Shown: positions 1 through 6,076 of the stretch, piece after piece
Layout of the letters: each line of letters starts with the position of its first letter
Numbering within the stretch: the first letter of the stretch is position 1
DNA from: Desulfobacteraceae bacterium
Lineage (GTDB): Bacteria; Desulfobacterota; Desulfobacteria; Desulfobacterales; Desulfobacteraceae
DNA length: 6,076 nucleotides
Direction of reading: 5' to 3'
Assembly (NCBI GenBank): GCA_022712835.1
Contig: JAFLJU010000654.1
Coordinates: 1-6,076 of the forward strand
Made by a program: the position numbers and the translations under genes
The notes under the pieces: model-generated
Seen by the model: the letters and a program-made list of their open reading frames with translations, nothing else
The model's database searches: none
Told to the model about the DNA's origin: nothing

Positions 1-6
1 AATTAC

Positions 7-858
<852 letters not shown>

Positions 859-903
859 TTAACCGGCTGAGCTTCTCTTGAACTTACAACCGTCATTAGT
901 ATT

Positions 904-930
904 TGAGGCTCCACACTGTCAAACGCCTCA
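904..930 (-). other. Stem-loop in the predicted nifH 5' leader
   Basis: TGAGGC (904-909) and GCCTCA (925-930) form a perfect 6-bp stem around a 15-base loop. If nifH is transcribed from the sigma-54 promoter at 956-971, the start would be near 945, so this hairpin would begin about 15 bases into the 108-base leader. No T-run follows on the minus strand, so it is not an intrinsic terminator. A role in protecting the mRNA 5' end is a guess. Confidence 0.3.
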
Positions 931-955
931 TGGTTCCTTGTATGTCAATAAGCAT

Positions 956-971
956 TACAAGGCTCGTGCCA
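956..971 (-). promoter_or_regulatory. Sigma-54 (-24/-12) promoter of nifH
   Basis: Read on the minus strand the site is TGGCACGAGCCTTGTA, against the RpoN consensus TGGCAC-N5-TTGCW. The -24 half is perfect and the -12 half has one change (GT for GC). The predicted transcription start is near 945, giving a leader of about 108 bases. The site lies about 90 bases from a perfect NifA activator site, as expected for a nif promoter. Confidence 0.75.
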
Positions 972-1060
972 GATCATGATATTTTGTGACTTTCCAATGC
1001 CAGCAAGGCTTTCACGCCCCCAAGAGAACCTAAGACCATTGAAGAAGGCGCTACCATTAT

Positions 1061-1076
1061 TGTGCCATTGGCTACA
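1061..1076. promoter_or_regulatory. NifA upstream activator sequence (TGT-N10-ACA)
   Basis: TGTGCCATTGGCTACA fits the NifA binding consensus TGT-N10-ACA exactly. Its centre lies about 124 bp upstream of the predicted nifH start, within the usual 80-150 bp range for a NifA enhancer. Its centre is about 245 bp from the predicted nifA start, so it could also serve that promoter, at the long end of enhancer spacing. It is the only exact match I found in the 547-bp spacer. Confidence 0.7.
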
Positions 1077-1287
1077 CTTTGGAAGAAAGCATACAAAAGG
1101 GTAGGTTTTGTGAGTCGTAGGCCAGAAAAATTCAACCGCCGAAGGCAAATAATGCAAAAGAGAGGAACTGCACTGTAAGTGTCTGGCAGTCTCAATAATA
1201 CCTACACAAACGTACAAAGGAGAACATAGATCTCACATATTTGTAACTCTCCCCGACAAAATGTGACGAAAAACAATGCCGCCGACA

Positions 1288-1303
1288 TGGTATAATTTTT
1301 GCT
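1288..1303 (+). promoter_or_regulatory. Probable sigma-54 promoter of nifA
   Basis: TGGTATAATTTTTGCT has the invariant GG (1289-1290), N10, GC (1301-1302) spacing and a perfect TTGCT -12 half; the -24 half deviates (TGGTAT for TGGCAC). Transcription would start near 1314, leaving a 71-base leader. The site contains a perfect TATAAT (1291-1296), so a sigma-70 -10 box is an alternative reading, but I see no -35 hexamer at 16-18 bp spacing. Confidence 0.6.
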
Positions 1304-1373
1304 TGTATCCTTATTGCAACACAAACAAGCCCAGCTTTAAGTATTTGGTATGGTGCTTACTAAGGTCAGTAAA

Positions 1374-1379
1374 AGAGGT
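1374..1379 (+). promoter_or_regulatory. Ribosome binding site of nifA
   Basis: AGAGGT ends five bases before the ATG at 1385 and supports that start over the in-frame ATG at 1394 (residue 4). Confidence 0.55.
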
Positions 1380-1384
1380 CACAC

Positions 1385-2656
1385 ATGAACAATATGGATA
1401 CAAATGGAGTACTACACTTGGGACCACCGGATAAATACCACCTGGAAACCCTGAAACTTCGTGCCCTGTCAGAGGTCTGCAAGCTCATCGGGCGGGTCGT
1501 CCATCTAGACACCACTCTGGGCCGAATCCTCAAAGTGCTTCACGACATTCTCGATATGAAGCGCGCCACCCTTGTTCTTCTTGATCCCAACAGACAGCGC
1601 CTATCCATCAGAGCCTCATACGGACTCAGCATAGAAGAAGAACGGCGAGGCATATATGGTCTCTCCGAAGGTATCTGCGGACAGATTTTTCAGTCCGGAT
1701 CCCCCTGTGTCGTACCGGACATTACCAGTGAACCCATGTTCCTGAATCGTACCGGAGCAAGAAATAAAATCAAAAAAGAGGGGCTTTCTTTCCTTGGAGT
1801 ACCAGTAAAGGTCGAAGAAAAAACTGTAGGTGTACTTACTGTAGACCACCTCTTTGGACCTGATGTCTCCTATGAAGAAGACATGAGCTTTCTCGAGATC
1901 CTGGCCACCCTTATAGGTCAGTTTCTGGTGCTCCACCACGCCATCTCACAAAAAGAAGAAAAACTTGTTGAGGAAAATAAATCCCTGAAAGCAGAACTCC
2001 ACAGTCGTTTCAACCGCCATTACATTATTGGCGATTCGGAGGCCATGCAGGAAACATACCGGCTCATTGAAAAAATTGCTCCCAGCCGAGCCACAGTTCT
2101 CCTTCTTGGCGAATCCGGAACCGGAAAAGAACTGGTAGCCCGCGCCCTTCATGAGTCCAGTACCAGGAAAGACAAACCCTACATTAAGGTCAACTGTGCG
2201 GCACTTCCGGAAAACCTGCTTGAGAGTGAACTCCTGGGACATGACAAGGGAGCCTTTACGGGAGCGACGACAGCAAAGCCCGGCAGATTTGAACTGGCAG
2301 ACGGTGGCACTATATTTCTCGATGAAATCGGAGAACTACCCATTCTCCTCCAGGCAAAACTGTTGCGGGTACTCCAGGAACAGCAGTTTGAACGAATCGG
2401 CGGCACCCGTACTCTCACCGTAGATGTCAGGATTATCGCCGCCACTAACGTCGACCTGCAAACCAGTGTGGATCAGGGGCTTTTCCGCAGCGACCTCTAC
2501 TACCGATTGAATGTTGTACCCATCCAGCTTCCAGCGCTCCGTGAAAGACGAATCGATATTCCATTGCTTATCGATCACTTCCTCCGTTCAAGCAACGATG
2601 CCATTCGAAAAAACTCATCCCTTCTTTTTTCATCTTCTGCACCTAACTTGTTGTAA
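1385..2656 (+). CDS. nifA: Nif-specific sigma-54 activator NifA, 3'-truncated by an IS remnant
   Basis: NifA is the enhancer-binding AAA+ ATPase that remodels sigma-54 RNA polymerase at nif promoters. The N-terminal GAF domain covers about residues 28-185, followed by a short charged linker (188-205). The AAA+ domain starts near 212: Walker A GESGTGKE (242-249), sigma-54-contacting loop GAFTGA (289-294), Walker B FLDEIGEL (311-318), sensor I region ending in ATN (353-355), and arginine-finger region [10 protein letters not shown] (367-376). NifA sequence ends after about residue 405 (HFLRSSN). The last residues, about 406-423, are the antisense translation of an IS1595-like transposase 5' end. 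The sensor II segment with its GNVREL motif and the C-terminal Fis-type helix-turn-helix, normally the last 100 or so residues, are absent. The product should lack specific DNA binding and probably proper ATPase control. The divergent nifH and the spacer sites support nifA over other sigma-54 activators. Confidence 0.88.
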   Translation: MNNMDTNGVLHLGPPDKYHLETLKLRALSEVCKLIGRVVHLDTTLGRILKVLHDILDMKRATLVLLDPNRQRLSIRASYGLSIEEERRGIYGLSEGICGQIFQSGSPCVVPDITSEPMFLNRTGARNKIKKEGLSFLGVPVKVEEKTVGVLTVDHLFGPDVSYEEDMSFLEILATLIGQFLVLHHAISQKEEKLVEENKSLKAELHSRFNRHYIIGDSEAMQETYRLIEKIAPSRATVLLLGESGTGKELVARALHESSTRKDKPYIKVNCAALPENLLESELLGHDKGAFTGATTAKPGRFELADGGTIFLDEIGELPILLQAKLLRVLQEQQFERIGGTRTLTVDVRIIAATNVDLQTSVDQGLFRSDLYYRLNVVPIQLPALRERRIDIPLLIDHFLRSSNDAIRKNSSLLFSSSAPNLL

Positions 2657-2701
2657 GTAAATGCATTATAATTTCTTTACGGAGTTTTGTTTAGAGGCAT
2701 G
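2601..2701 (-). mobile_element. Remnant (transposase 5' end plus terminal repeat) of an IS1595-family element
   Basis: These 101 bp align without gaps to the right end of the complete IS (5460-5560), with 12 mismatches counted by eye (about 88% identity), in the same orientation. The fragment encodes, on the minus strand, the transposase start [11 protein letters not shown] and the untranslated IS end, finishing with the same terminal repeat TTTAGAGGCATG (2690-2701). The match collapses left of about 2601, where nifA sequence begins. The rest of this element is missing. The divergence from the complete copy shows that it is a separate, older or differently derived copy, not a duplicate of the element at 4590-5560. 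Confidence 0.85.
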
Positions 2702-2718
2702 TTGTTTTATTTAGAGGC
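2684..2718. repeat. Tandem copy of an IS-end motif
   Basis: GTTTTGTTTAGAGGC (2684-2698), the terminal repeat of the IS remnant, recurs 20 bp further on as GTTTTATTTAGAGGC (2704-2718), 14 of 15 identical. The second copy lies outside the IS end defined by comparison with the complete element. It may be the leftover end of another element of the same family. Confidence 0.45.
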
Positions 2719-2815
2719 TGGCATCTAGAATAGCCTTTTTTATATGGCTCTTTATCTGCAGCCTGCATTTACGTCAAGGTAATTTATCTTGAGATTTATG
2801 TTTGAATTATTTAAT

Positions 2816-2835
2816 AAATTTACATAAATTTACAT
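2816..2835. repeat. Perfect 10-bp tandem repeat upstream of the diguanylate cyclase
   Basis: AAATTTACAT occurs twice in direct tandem in an AT-rich stretch about 85-105 bp before the diguanylate cyclase start. The 10-bp period would place both copies on the same face of the helix. A weak sigma-70 pair overlaps it (TTGAAT at 2802-2807, TAAATT at 2825-2830, 17-bp spacing), so it could be an operator at a promoter, but that is speculative. The rest of the 2702-2920 spacer shows no gene. Confidence 0.35.
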
Positions 2836-2920
2836 TTAATATCTATGCTGGCAGCGATACTTAGTTAACTCATGTTAATTGAGCTAATCGTTACACCTCT
2901 ATGCATAAGGTTTAGATGTA

Positions 2921-4600
2921 ATGAGAAGGACAAAAGCAATCTTCAAGTATATGCCCGTTTGGATCATATTGGCGGTAGGTATTGTAGTAACCTATATATT
3001 GGTTATGTTAGTTGCGGTTAACAGGGATGAGTTGGCAAAAACTTCATTTGATAACACCACCAACAGGCTTACTGATGAAATCTCGCTGCACATTACTGAC
3101 AGTATGCATGCGCTATATCATATGTCCTCATTTTATCATGGCAGTGAGCATGTAACGAGTGAGGAGTTTAACCAGTATGTAGGCGGTTTTATTTCGCTTT
3201 ATCCGGAGATCCACGCAGTAAAATGGGCGCCTAGAATTCTCCACAGCCAGCGCCGTGATCATGAACAGCAACAATCGGCCTATAAACAGGGTTACACCAT
3301 CACCGAAAAAGGAAAGGCCAATGCTGTAATACCCGCCTCTGAGCGTGATTATTATTTCCCTGTTACTTACCTCTATCCGATGAAGGGTAGTGAAAGCGCA
3401 TTTGGCTATGACCTTGCTTCAAATATGGCGCGCAAGGGTATGCTCGAAGGTGCCGTTTACACCAACAGCATAAGCGTTTCCAGCAGGATCCGTCTGACAC
3501 CGGAAAAAGACGACTCATTTGCTGTGTTGATTGCCTTGCCGATCATAGCCGGTGGCAAGATACCGCTAAGCCTGGATAGCCCAAACTTGCAGGGTTTTGT
3601 TTTGGGCGTTTTTAGAATAAAGCTGATCATAGATAGAAACATAGAATATATTGACTTCAAGAAGGCCGATATCATTATTAGTGAGCACCTGGATGGCGGC
3701 GATGGAGAGTTACTATTCCACTATCATGGTTTAAATCAGCCAATACACCCCTATGTTAATTCCCGTGTTATCAAGGTGGCCAACCGGGAATGGCGGGTGC
3801 AAATAAAAGGTGATCCTGAGCAGTTTGGTGCCACTGCGCTGATGGATTATCTGATCATGTTCATGATAGGTTTTGGTTTTACAGTGATATTGGCGGCCTA
3901 CATTCATCTGCTTTGTAGCAGTCAGCAACAGGCGCGCCAGATCAGTGAGCGTTTAACGCATGAAATGAACGAGCGCAAGAAATACGAGAAAAGGCTCATT
4001 AAGTCGAACAGCAAACTTGAGATCTTGCTACGCGAAGATCCGGTAATGAAAATAGCCAACCGCCGTGCATTTAATGAATGTCTGTTGAATGAGTGGCGGC
4101 GTGCACAACGCTCCGGCTTTCCACTCTCACTTATTATTGCAGATATTGATAATTTTAAAGCCTTTAATGATAAGTATGGCCACGTAGTAGGTGACCTCTG
4201 TCTGCGGGAAGTGGCGGCAGTATTCAGTGCCATTGCTAATCGACCCTCTGACATGGCGGCACGCTATGGTGGCGAAGAGATTGTTGTGATTTTGTCAGAG
4301 ACCTTTGGTGATGGTGCGGTAACCGTCGCAGAAAGAATCCGGGAGGCTGTCGCAGCCCTTTGTATCCCGCATGAAGATTCCACCACTAGTTCGGTTGTGA
4401 CTATCAGTCTTGGAGTGACAACCATTATCGAAGCCTCAGACTACAGCATGAATGAGATCATCAAATCAGCAGATGCCGCTCTGTATCTGGCTAAGCAGCA
4501 AGGTAAAAATCGGGTTGTGCAGGCTAAACTAGATAAGAAAAAAATCGCGGGTTCACAGCAGCAAAATAAAACTGTTATAAATATATCTACATGCCTCTAA
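2921..4600 (+). CDS. Membrane-bound CHASE-domain diguanylate cyclase, 3' end altered by IS insertion
   Basis: This is predicted to make cyclic di-GMP from two GTP in response to a ligand sensed outside the inner membrane. A short cytoplasmic start is followed by a membrane segment (about 13-33), an extracytoplasmic CHASE domain (about 75-270; note KWAPRI at 101-106, YYFPVTYLYP at 144-153 and GYDLASN at 162-168), a second membrane segment (about 309-331), a charged linker (335-367) and a GGDEF domain (about 368-535). The metal-binding region is ADIDNFK (407-413). The active-site loop is GGEEI (450-454), with Ile instead of the usual Phe. The inhibitory I-site RxxD is present as RPSD (441-444), five residues before GG. 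The usual DxLTGLxNRR opening reads DPVMKIANRR. It starts at ATG 2921 with a weak AAGG ten bases upstream. The last three residues (TCL) and the TAA stop come from the IS at 4590; the pre-insertion frame ended at 5594. No functional link to nif is visible. Confidence 0.9.
   Translation: MRRTKAIFKYMPVWIILAVGIVVTYILVMLVAVNRDELAKTSFDNTTNRLTDEISLHITDSMHALYHMSSFYHGSEHVTSEEFNQYVGGFISLYPEIHAVKWAPRILHSQRRDHEQQQSAYKQGYTITEKGKANAVIPASERDYYFPVTYLYPMKGSESAFGYDLASNMARKGMLEGAVYTNSISVSSRIRLTPEKDDSFAVLIALPIIAGGKIPLSLDSPNLQGFVLGVFRIKLIIDRNIEYIDFKKADIIISEHLDGGDGELLFHYHGLNQPIHPYVNSRVIKVANREWRVQIKGDPEQFGATALMDYLIMFMIGFGFTVILAAYIHLLCSSQQQARQISERLTHEMNERKKYEKRLIKSNSKLEILLREDPVMKIANRRAFNECLLNEWRRAQRSGFPLSLIIADIDNFKAFNDKYGHVVGDLCLREVAAVFSAIANRPSDMAARYGGEEIVVILSETFGDGAVTVAERIREAVAALCIPHEDSTTSSVVTISLGVTTIIEASDYSMNEIIKSADAALYLAKQQGKNRVVQAKLDKKKIAGSQQQNKTVINISTCL
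4582..4589. repeat. Left copy of 8-bp target site duplication
   Basis: TATATCTA directly abuts the left end of the IS at 4590 and is repeated exactly at 5561-5568. Eight bp is the characteristic duplication length of the IS1595 family. Confidence 0.9.
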
Positions 4601-5560
4601 AGATAACTCAGCACGATTTTACAGGCAAATGAGTTGCAGATGCCGCCAGTAACCGGGCGGGGATTTCTGACTCCCAGCGCCTTCGATTGAATCGATAACA
4701 AAATTCATTGATGTATTCCTGTAAATACTTACCTTGCACACCATGAAAAGTGCCCAGTAAAAATCGTTTCAGGTTGCTAATGACAATGTGTACCCAAGGC
4801 AACCACTCATCTACTTTCTCCGCAGGTGTCACTCGCGATATGTGTTCTTGTGTGTTTGCCAAAGAGGTCAGTCCACGAAATGCATCGGTATATACGGATT
4901 GCTCTGGCATGAGTTTTCGTTTTGAAAACTGATCGACCGTGTCGTGATTGATCTGCTCAACTGCTTCTATCGCAATATAGCCCGCTCGGTTTCCTTGACT
5001 CTCACAGGCCACAATGACCGGCTTTTTTCCCGTCGCTCCTCGACCTCGCTTGCCTTTTTGCTTTCCGCCAATAAATGCATCATCAAGTTCTATATGCTCG
5101 GTCAACCGGTACAAGCTATCCCGATGGCCCATCGTTTTCCGCAATTTGGTGAGCATTAAGCGGGCCGTGGGCCATGATACACCGATCAATTTCATCCATC
5201 GCAAGGCGGAAATTCCTCCTTTATCAGAGGATATCCAGTAGATTGCCCAGAACCATTTTGTCAGGGGCAACCTGGTGGAATGAAAAACAGTTTCAGCGGT
5301 AACAGAGTGTTGTTTATGGCAACCACTGCATTGGTATAACCCGCGACTGGGGAGAAAATGGGCATGAGTATGGCCGCATTGTGGGCATTGAAAACCATTG
5401 GGCCATTTCTCGTGATATAAATACGCCTTACACGCTTCTTCACTATCAAAACGTGCTTGCCACTCGAAAAAACTCATCGCTTCCTTTTTCATTTTCTGCA
5501 CCTAACTTATTGTAAATGAATACATTATAAACTCTTTGCTGAGTTTTGTTTAGAGGCATG
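4590..5560 (-). mobile_element. Complete IS1595-family insertion sequence (971 bp)
   Basis: The element is bounded by 24-bp terminal inverted repeats (4590-4613 and 5537-5560) that match at 22 of 24 positions; the outer twelve bases CATGCCTCTAAA are identical. It is flanked by a perfect 8-bp duplication and carries one transposase gene filling nearly its whole length, with the stop inside the left repeat. Length, repeat structure, duplication size and transposase type all agree with IS1595. Intact ends, intact transposase and perfect duplication imply a recent insertion. It lies in the final codons of the diguanylate cyclase gene, in opposite orientation to it. The duplication begins and ends with TA, so the exact boundary could shift by up to two bases. 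Confidence 0.93.
4608..5492 (-). CDS. IS1595-family (ISXO2-like) transposase
   Basis: This enzyme catalyses cut-and-paste or copy movement of the IS. It has an N-terminal zinc ribbon with paired cysteines FQCPQC and YQCSGC, then a helical segment, then the ISXO2-like DDE domain: first acid in HIELDDAFIGG, second in SVYTDAFRGL, and Asn in place of the third Glu in HIVISNLKRFLLGTFHG, followed by the family C-terminal signature YINEFCYRFNRR. The DDN-type triad is known for several IS1595 subgroups. I prefer the ATG at 5490-5492 (294 residues): the upstream in-frame GTG at 5499-5501 (297 residues) lies within an AGGTG that is well placed as its ribosome site. A further ATG (MSFFEW, 5475-5477) is also preceded by AAGGA. 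The stop TGA (4608-4610) lies in the left terminal repeat. The gene appears intact. Confidence 0.93.
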   Translation of the reverse strand: MKKEAMSFFEWQARFDSEEACKAYLYHEKWPNGFQCPQCGHTHAHFLPSRGLYQCSGCHKQHSVTAETVFHSTRLPLTKWFWAIYWISSDKGGISALRWMKLIGVSWPTARLMLTKLRKTMGHRDSLYRLTEHIELDDAFIGGKQKGKRGRGATGKKPVIVACESQGNRAGYIAIEAVEQINHDTVDQFSKRKLMPEQSVYTDAFRGLTSLANTQEHISRVTPAEKVDEWLPWVHIVISNLKRFLLGTFHGVQGKYLQEYINEFCYRFNRRRWESEIPARLLAASATHLPVKSC

Positions 5561-5568
5561 TATATCTA
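5561..5568. repeat. Right copy of 8-bp target site duplication
   Basis: TATATCTA follows the right IS end at 5560 and equals 4582-4589. Confidence 0.9.
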
Positions 5569-5594
5569 AACTGCGCCAGGTAGAAAAAGTGTAG
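5569..5594 (+). pseudogene. Displaced 3' end of the diguanylate cyclase gene
   Basis: Removing the IS and one copy of the duplication joins base 4589 to base 5569 and keeps the reading frame: after INIS the protein would continue KLRQVEKV and stop at TAG 5592-5594, giving 564 residues. These bases are therefore the original end of the gene, now separated by the IS. The lost tail lies after the GGDEF domain, so activity need not be affected. Confidence 0.8.
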
Positions 5595-5893
5595 CGGGTG
5601 ATGTTCACAAATTGGGGTTGGTATGTTTAGTTGTTATCACAGCTGTCCCGTTAAGTATTTAATCCATTTTAAAGATCTAAACCACAAAGGGCGCAAAGGA
5701 TCGCAAGGTTATTTTGTTTTACATTAGAGAAATATTAGAGGTTATTCGAAGACTTCAGGCTCATTTTTCATGAGCTACCGAATTTATTTTTTCTTTGTGC
5801 CCTTTGCGGTAAGGCACCTTTTACGAGCATTTTTCAATTCTCAATGCCATTTCAAGCCCCTCAATCCCTTAAGTAACCGATAGATACCAGATT
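5595..5893. other. Gene-free spacer rich in inverted repeats
   Basis: No reading frame with a credible start, ribosome site or recognisable product occurs here on either strand. The content is AT-rich and dominated by the two nested inverted-repeat pairs. I see no clear terminator after the original diguanylate cyclase stop at 5594. Confidence 0.55.
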
Positions 5894-5915
5894 TTATAGA
5901 TCATTAATGGGACAG
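5643..5915. mobile_element. Possible small non-autonomous element bounded by inverted repeats
   Basis: CTGTCCCGTTAA (5643-5654) and the reverse complement of 5904-5915 (CTGTCCCATTAA) match at 11 of 12 positions, facing each other across 273 bp without an obvious gene. No flanking target duplication is visible. The arrangement resembles a MITE or the ends of a decayed IS, but the short repeats leave chance or another explanation open. Confidence 0.35.
5681..5810. repeat. Inverted repeat pair with 20-bp arms (MITE-like intergenic repeat)
   Basis: ACCACAAAGGGCGCAAAGGA (5681-5700) and the reverse complement of 5791-5810 match at 17 of 20 positions. Such ACCACAAAGGGCACAAAG-type palindromic repeats are, from memory, common dispersed intergenic repeats in proteobacterial genomes. 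Between the arms lies a small perfect stem GCTCAT/ATGAGC (5759-5764 and 5770-5775). No coding potential is seen inside. Confidence 0.6.
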
Positions 5916-6076
5916 TAGTAATTTTGGGGTGAGGACCTTAAGCATCCCCTCATATCAGGCAGTCGAAAAACAACTGATAGTGCGCGATGCTCCTGAATTT
6001 TCCCAATAAATGCGCTCATAATCTTGGTTAACCACTCTTCCTTCATACGAGGAAGCAGCTCATAAACCATCTGTCC
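5894..6076 (-). CDS. Unrecognised open frame, C-terminal part, running off the right edge
   Basis: The minus strand is open from the window edge to TAA at 5894-5896, giving 60 residues that begin GQMVYELLPRMKEEWLTKIM and end NYYCPINDL. An internal ATG lies at 6068-6070. I do not recognise the family. The first 40 or so residues look protein-like (amphipathic, charged helix), while the last ten fall in the inverted repeat at 5904-5915, so the tail may be borrowed from an inserted repeat. It could be the end of a real gene, a degraded transposase, or a chance frame. Confidence 0.3.
   Translation of the reverse strand, partial: GQMVYELLPRMKEEWLTKIMSAFIGKIQEHRALSVVFRLPDMRGCLRSSPQNYYCPINDL

Noticed and set aside
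945..1217. 90-codon minus-strand frame in the nifH-nifA spacer
   Set aside because: It has no recognisable product and no good ribosome site, and it covers both the nifH sigma-54 promoter and the NifA site, which explain the region better.
1242..1258. Second possible NifA site, TGT...ACA
   Set aside because: The spacing is 11 bases instead of 10, and it lies only about 30 bp before the nifA promoter, too close for a normal enhancer.
2716..2741. Possible terminator: GGCT/AGCC stem followed by a T-run
   Set aside because: The stem has only 4 bp around a 12-base loop, too weak to call.
3922..4254. 110-codon minus-strand frame within the diguanylate cyclase
   Set aside because: It is a shadow of the GGDEF coding sequence with no recognisable domains.
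2601..5560. Composite transposon carrying the diguanylate cyclase
   Set aside because: The left IS is only a 101-bp fragment differing at 12 positions, and the right IS has its own private target duplication inside the cyclase gene, so it inserted alone.
5759..5790. Intrinsic terminator at the GCTCAT/ATGAGC stem
   Set aside because: The stem is only 6 bp, is AT-rich, and is not directly followed by a T-run; it lies between repeat arms and is not adjacent to a gene end.
5681..5810. CRISPR-like or tandem repeat array
   Set aside because: There are only two arms, in inverted orientation, without regular spacers.

Overview
The window joins a nitrogen-fixation locus on the left to an unrelated signalling gene and mobile-element debris on the right. 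The NifH protein looks like the group III (anaerobe-type) nitrogenase iron protein of Desulfobacterota, Chlorobi and relatives. Together with a GAF-AAA+ NifA under apparent sigma-54 control, this suggests an anaerobic diazotroph, most likely a Desulfobacterota (deltaproteobacterial) sulfate reducer or relative. This taxonomic call is an inference from remembered family members, not from a search.

Layout. nifH (7-837, minus) is complete and probably reads out of the left edge into the rest of a nif operon. The nifH-nifA divergent spacer (838-1384) holds a legible regulatory region: a sigma-54 -24/-12 promoter facing nifH (956-971), a perfect TGT-N10-ACA NifA upstream activator site (1061-1076), and a GG-N10-GC sigma-54 promoter facing nifA (1288-1303). 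nifA (from 1385, plus) has its GAF domain and most of its AAA+ domain. It then breaks off at about 2600, where it runs into a 101-bp fragment of an IS1595-like element (2601-2701). The end of the AAA+ domain and the DNA-binding domain are not in the window.

To the right, after an AT-rich spacer, lies a membrane-bound CHASE-GGDEF diguanylate cyclase (2921 onward, plus). A full 971-bp IS1595-family element (4590-5560) sits in its last codons, flanked by an 8-bp target duplication TATATCTA. The insertion supplies a new stop. Removing it in thought restores an original reading frame ending at 5594. The IS end at 2601-2701 and the matching end of the complete IS are about 88% identical and have the same orientation.

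The last 480 bases hold no convincing complete gene. They contain nested inverted repeats that look like a small non-autonomous element (5643-5915, with an inner pair at 5681-5810) and an unrecognised open frame running off the right edge on the minus strand.

How the parts relate. nifH and nifA would form a classic NifA/sigma-54 circuit, but this nifA copy should be unable to bind DNA, so nifH expression would need another activator. The diguanylate cyclase has no evident functional link to nif; its neighbourhood seems to result from IS-mediated rearrangement (or, less happily, an assembly join). I see no new multi-gene system. The most notable points are the broken nifA beside an intact control region, and the insertion whose pre-insertion state can be read exactly.
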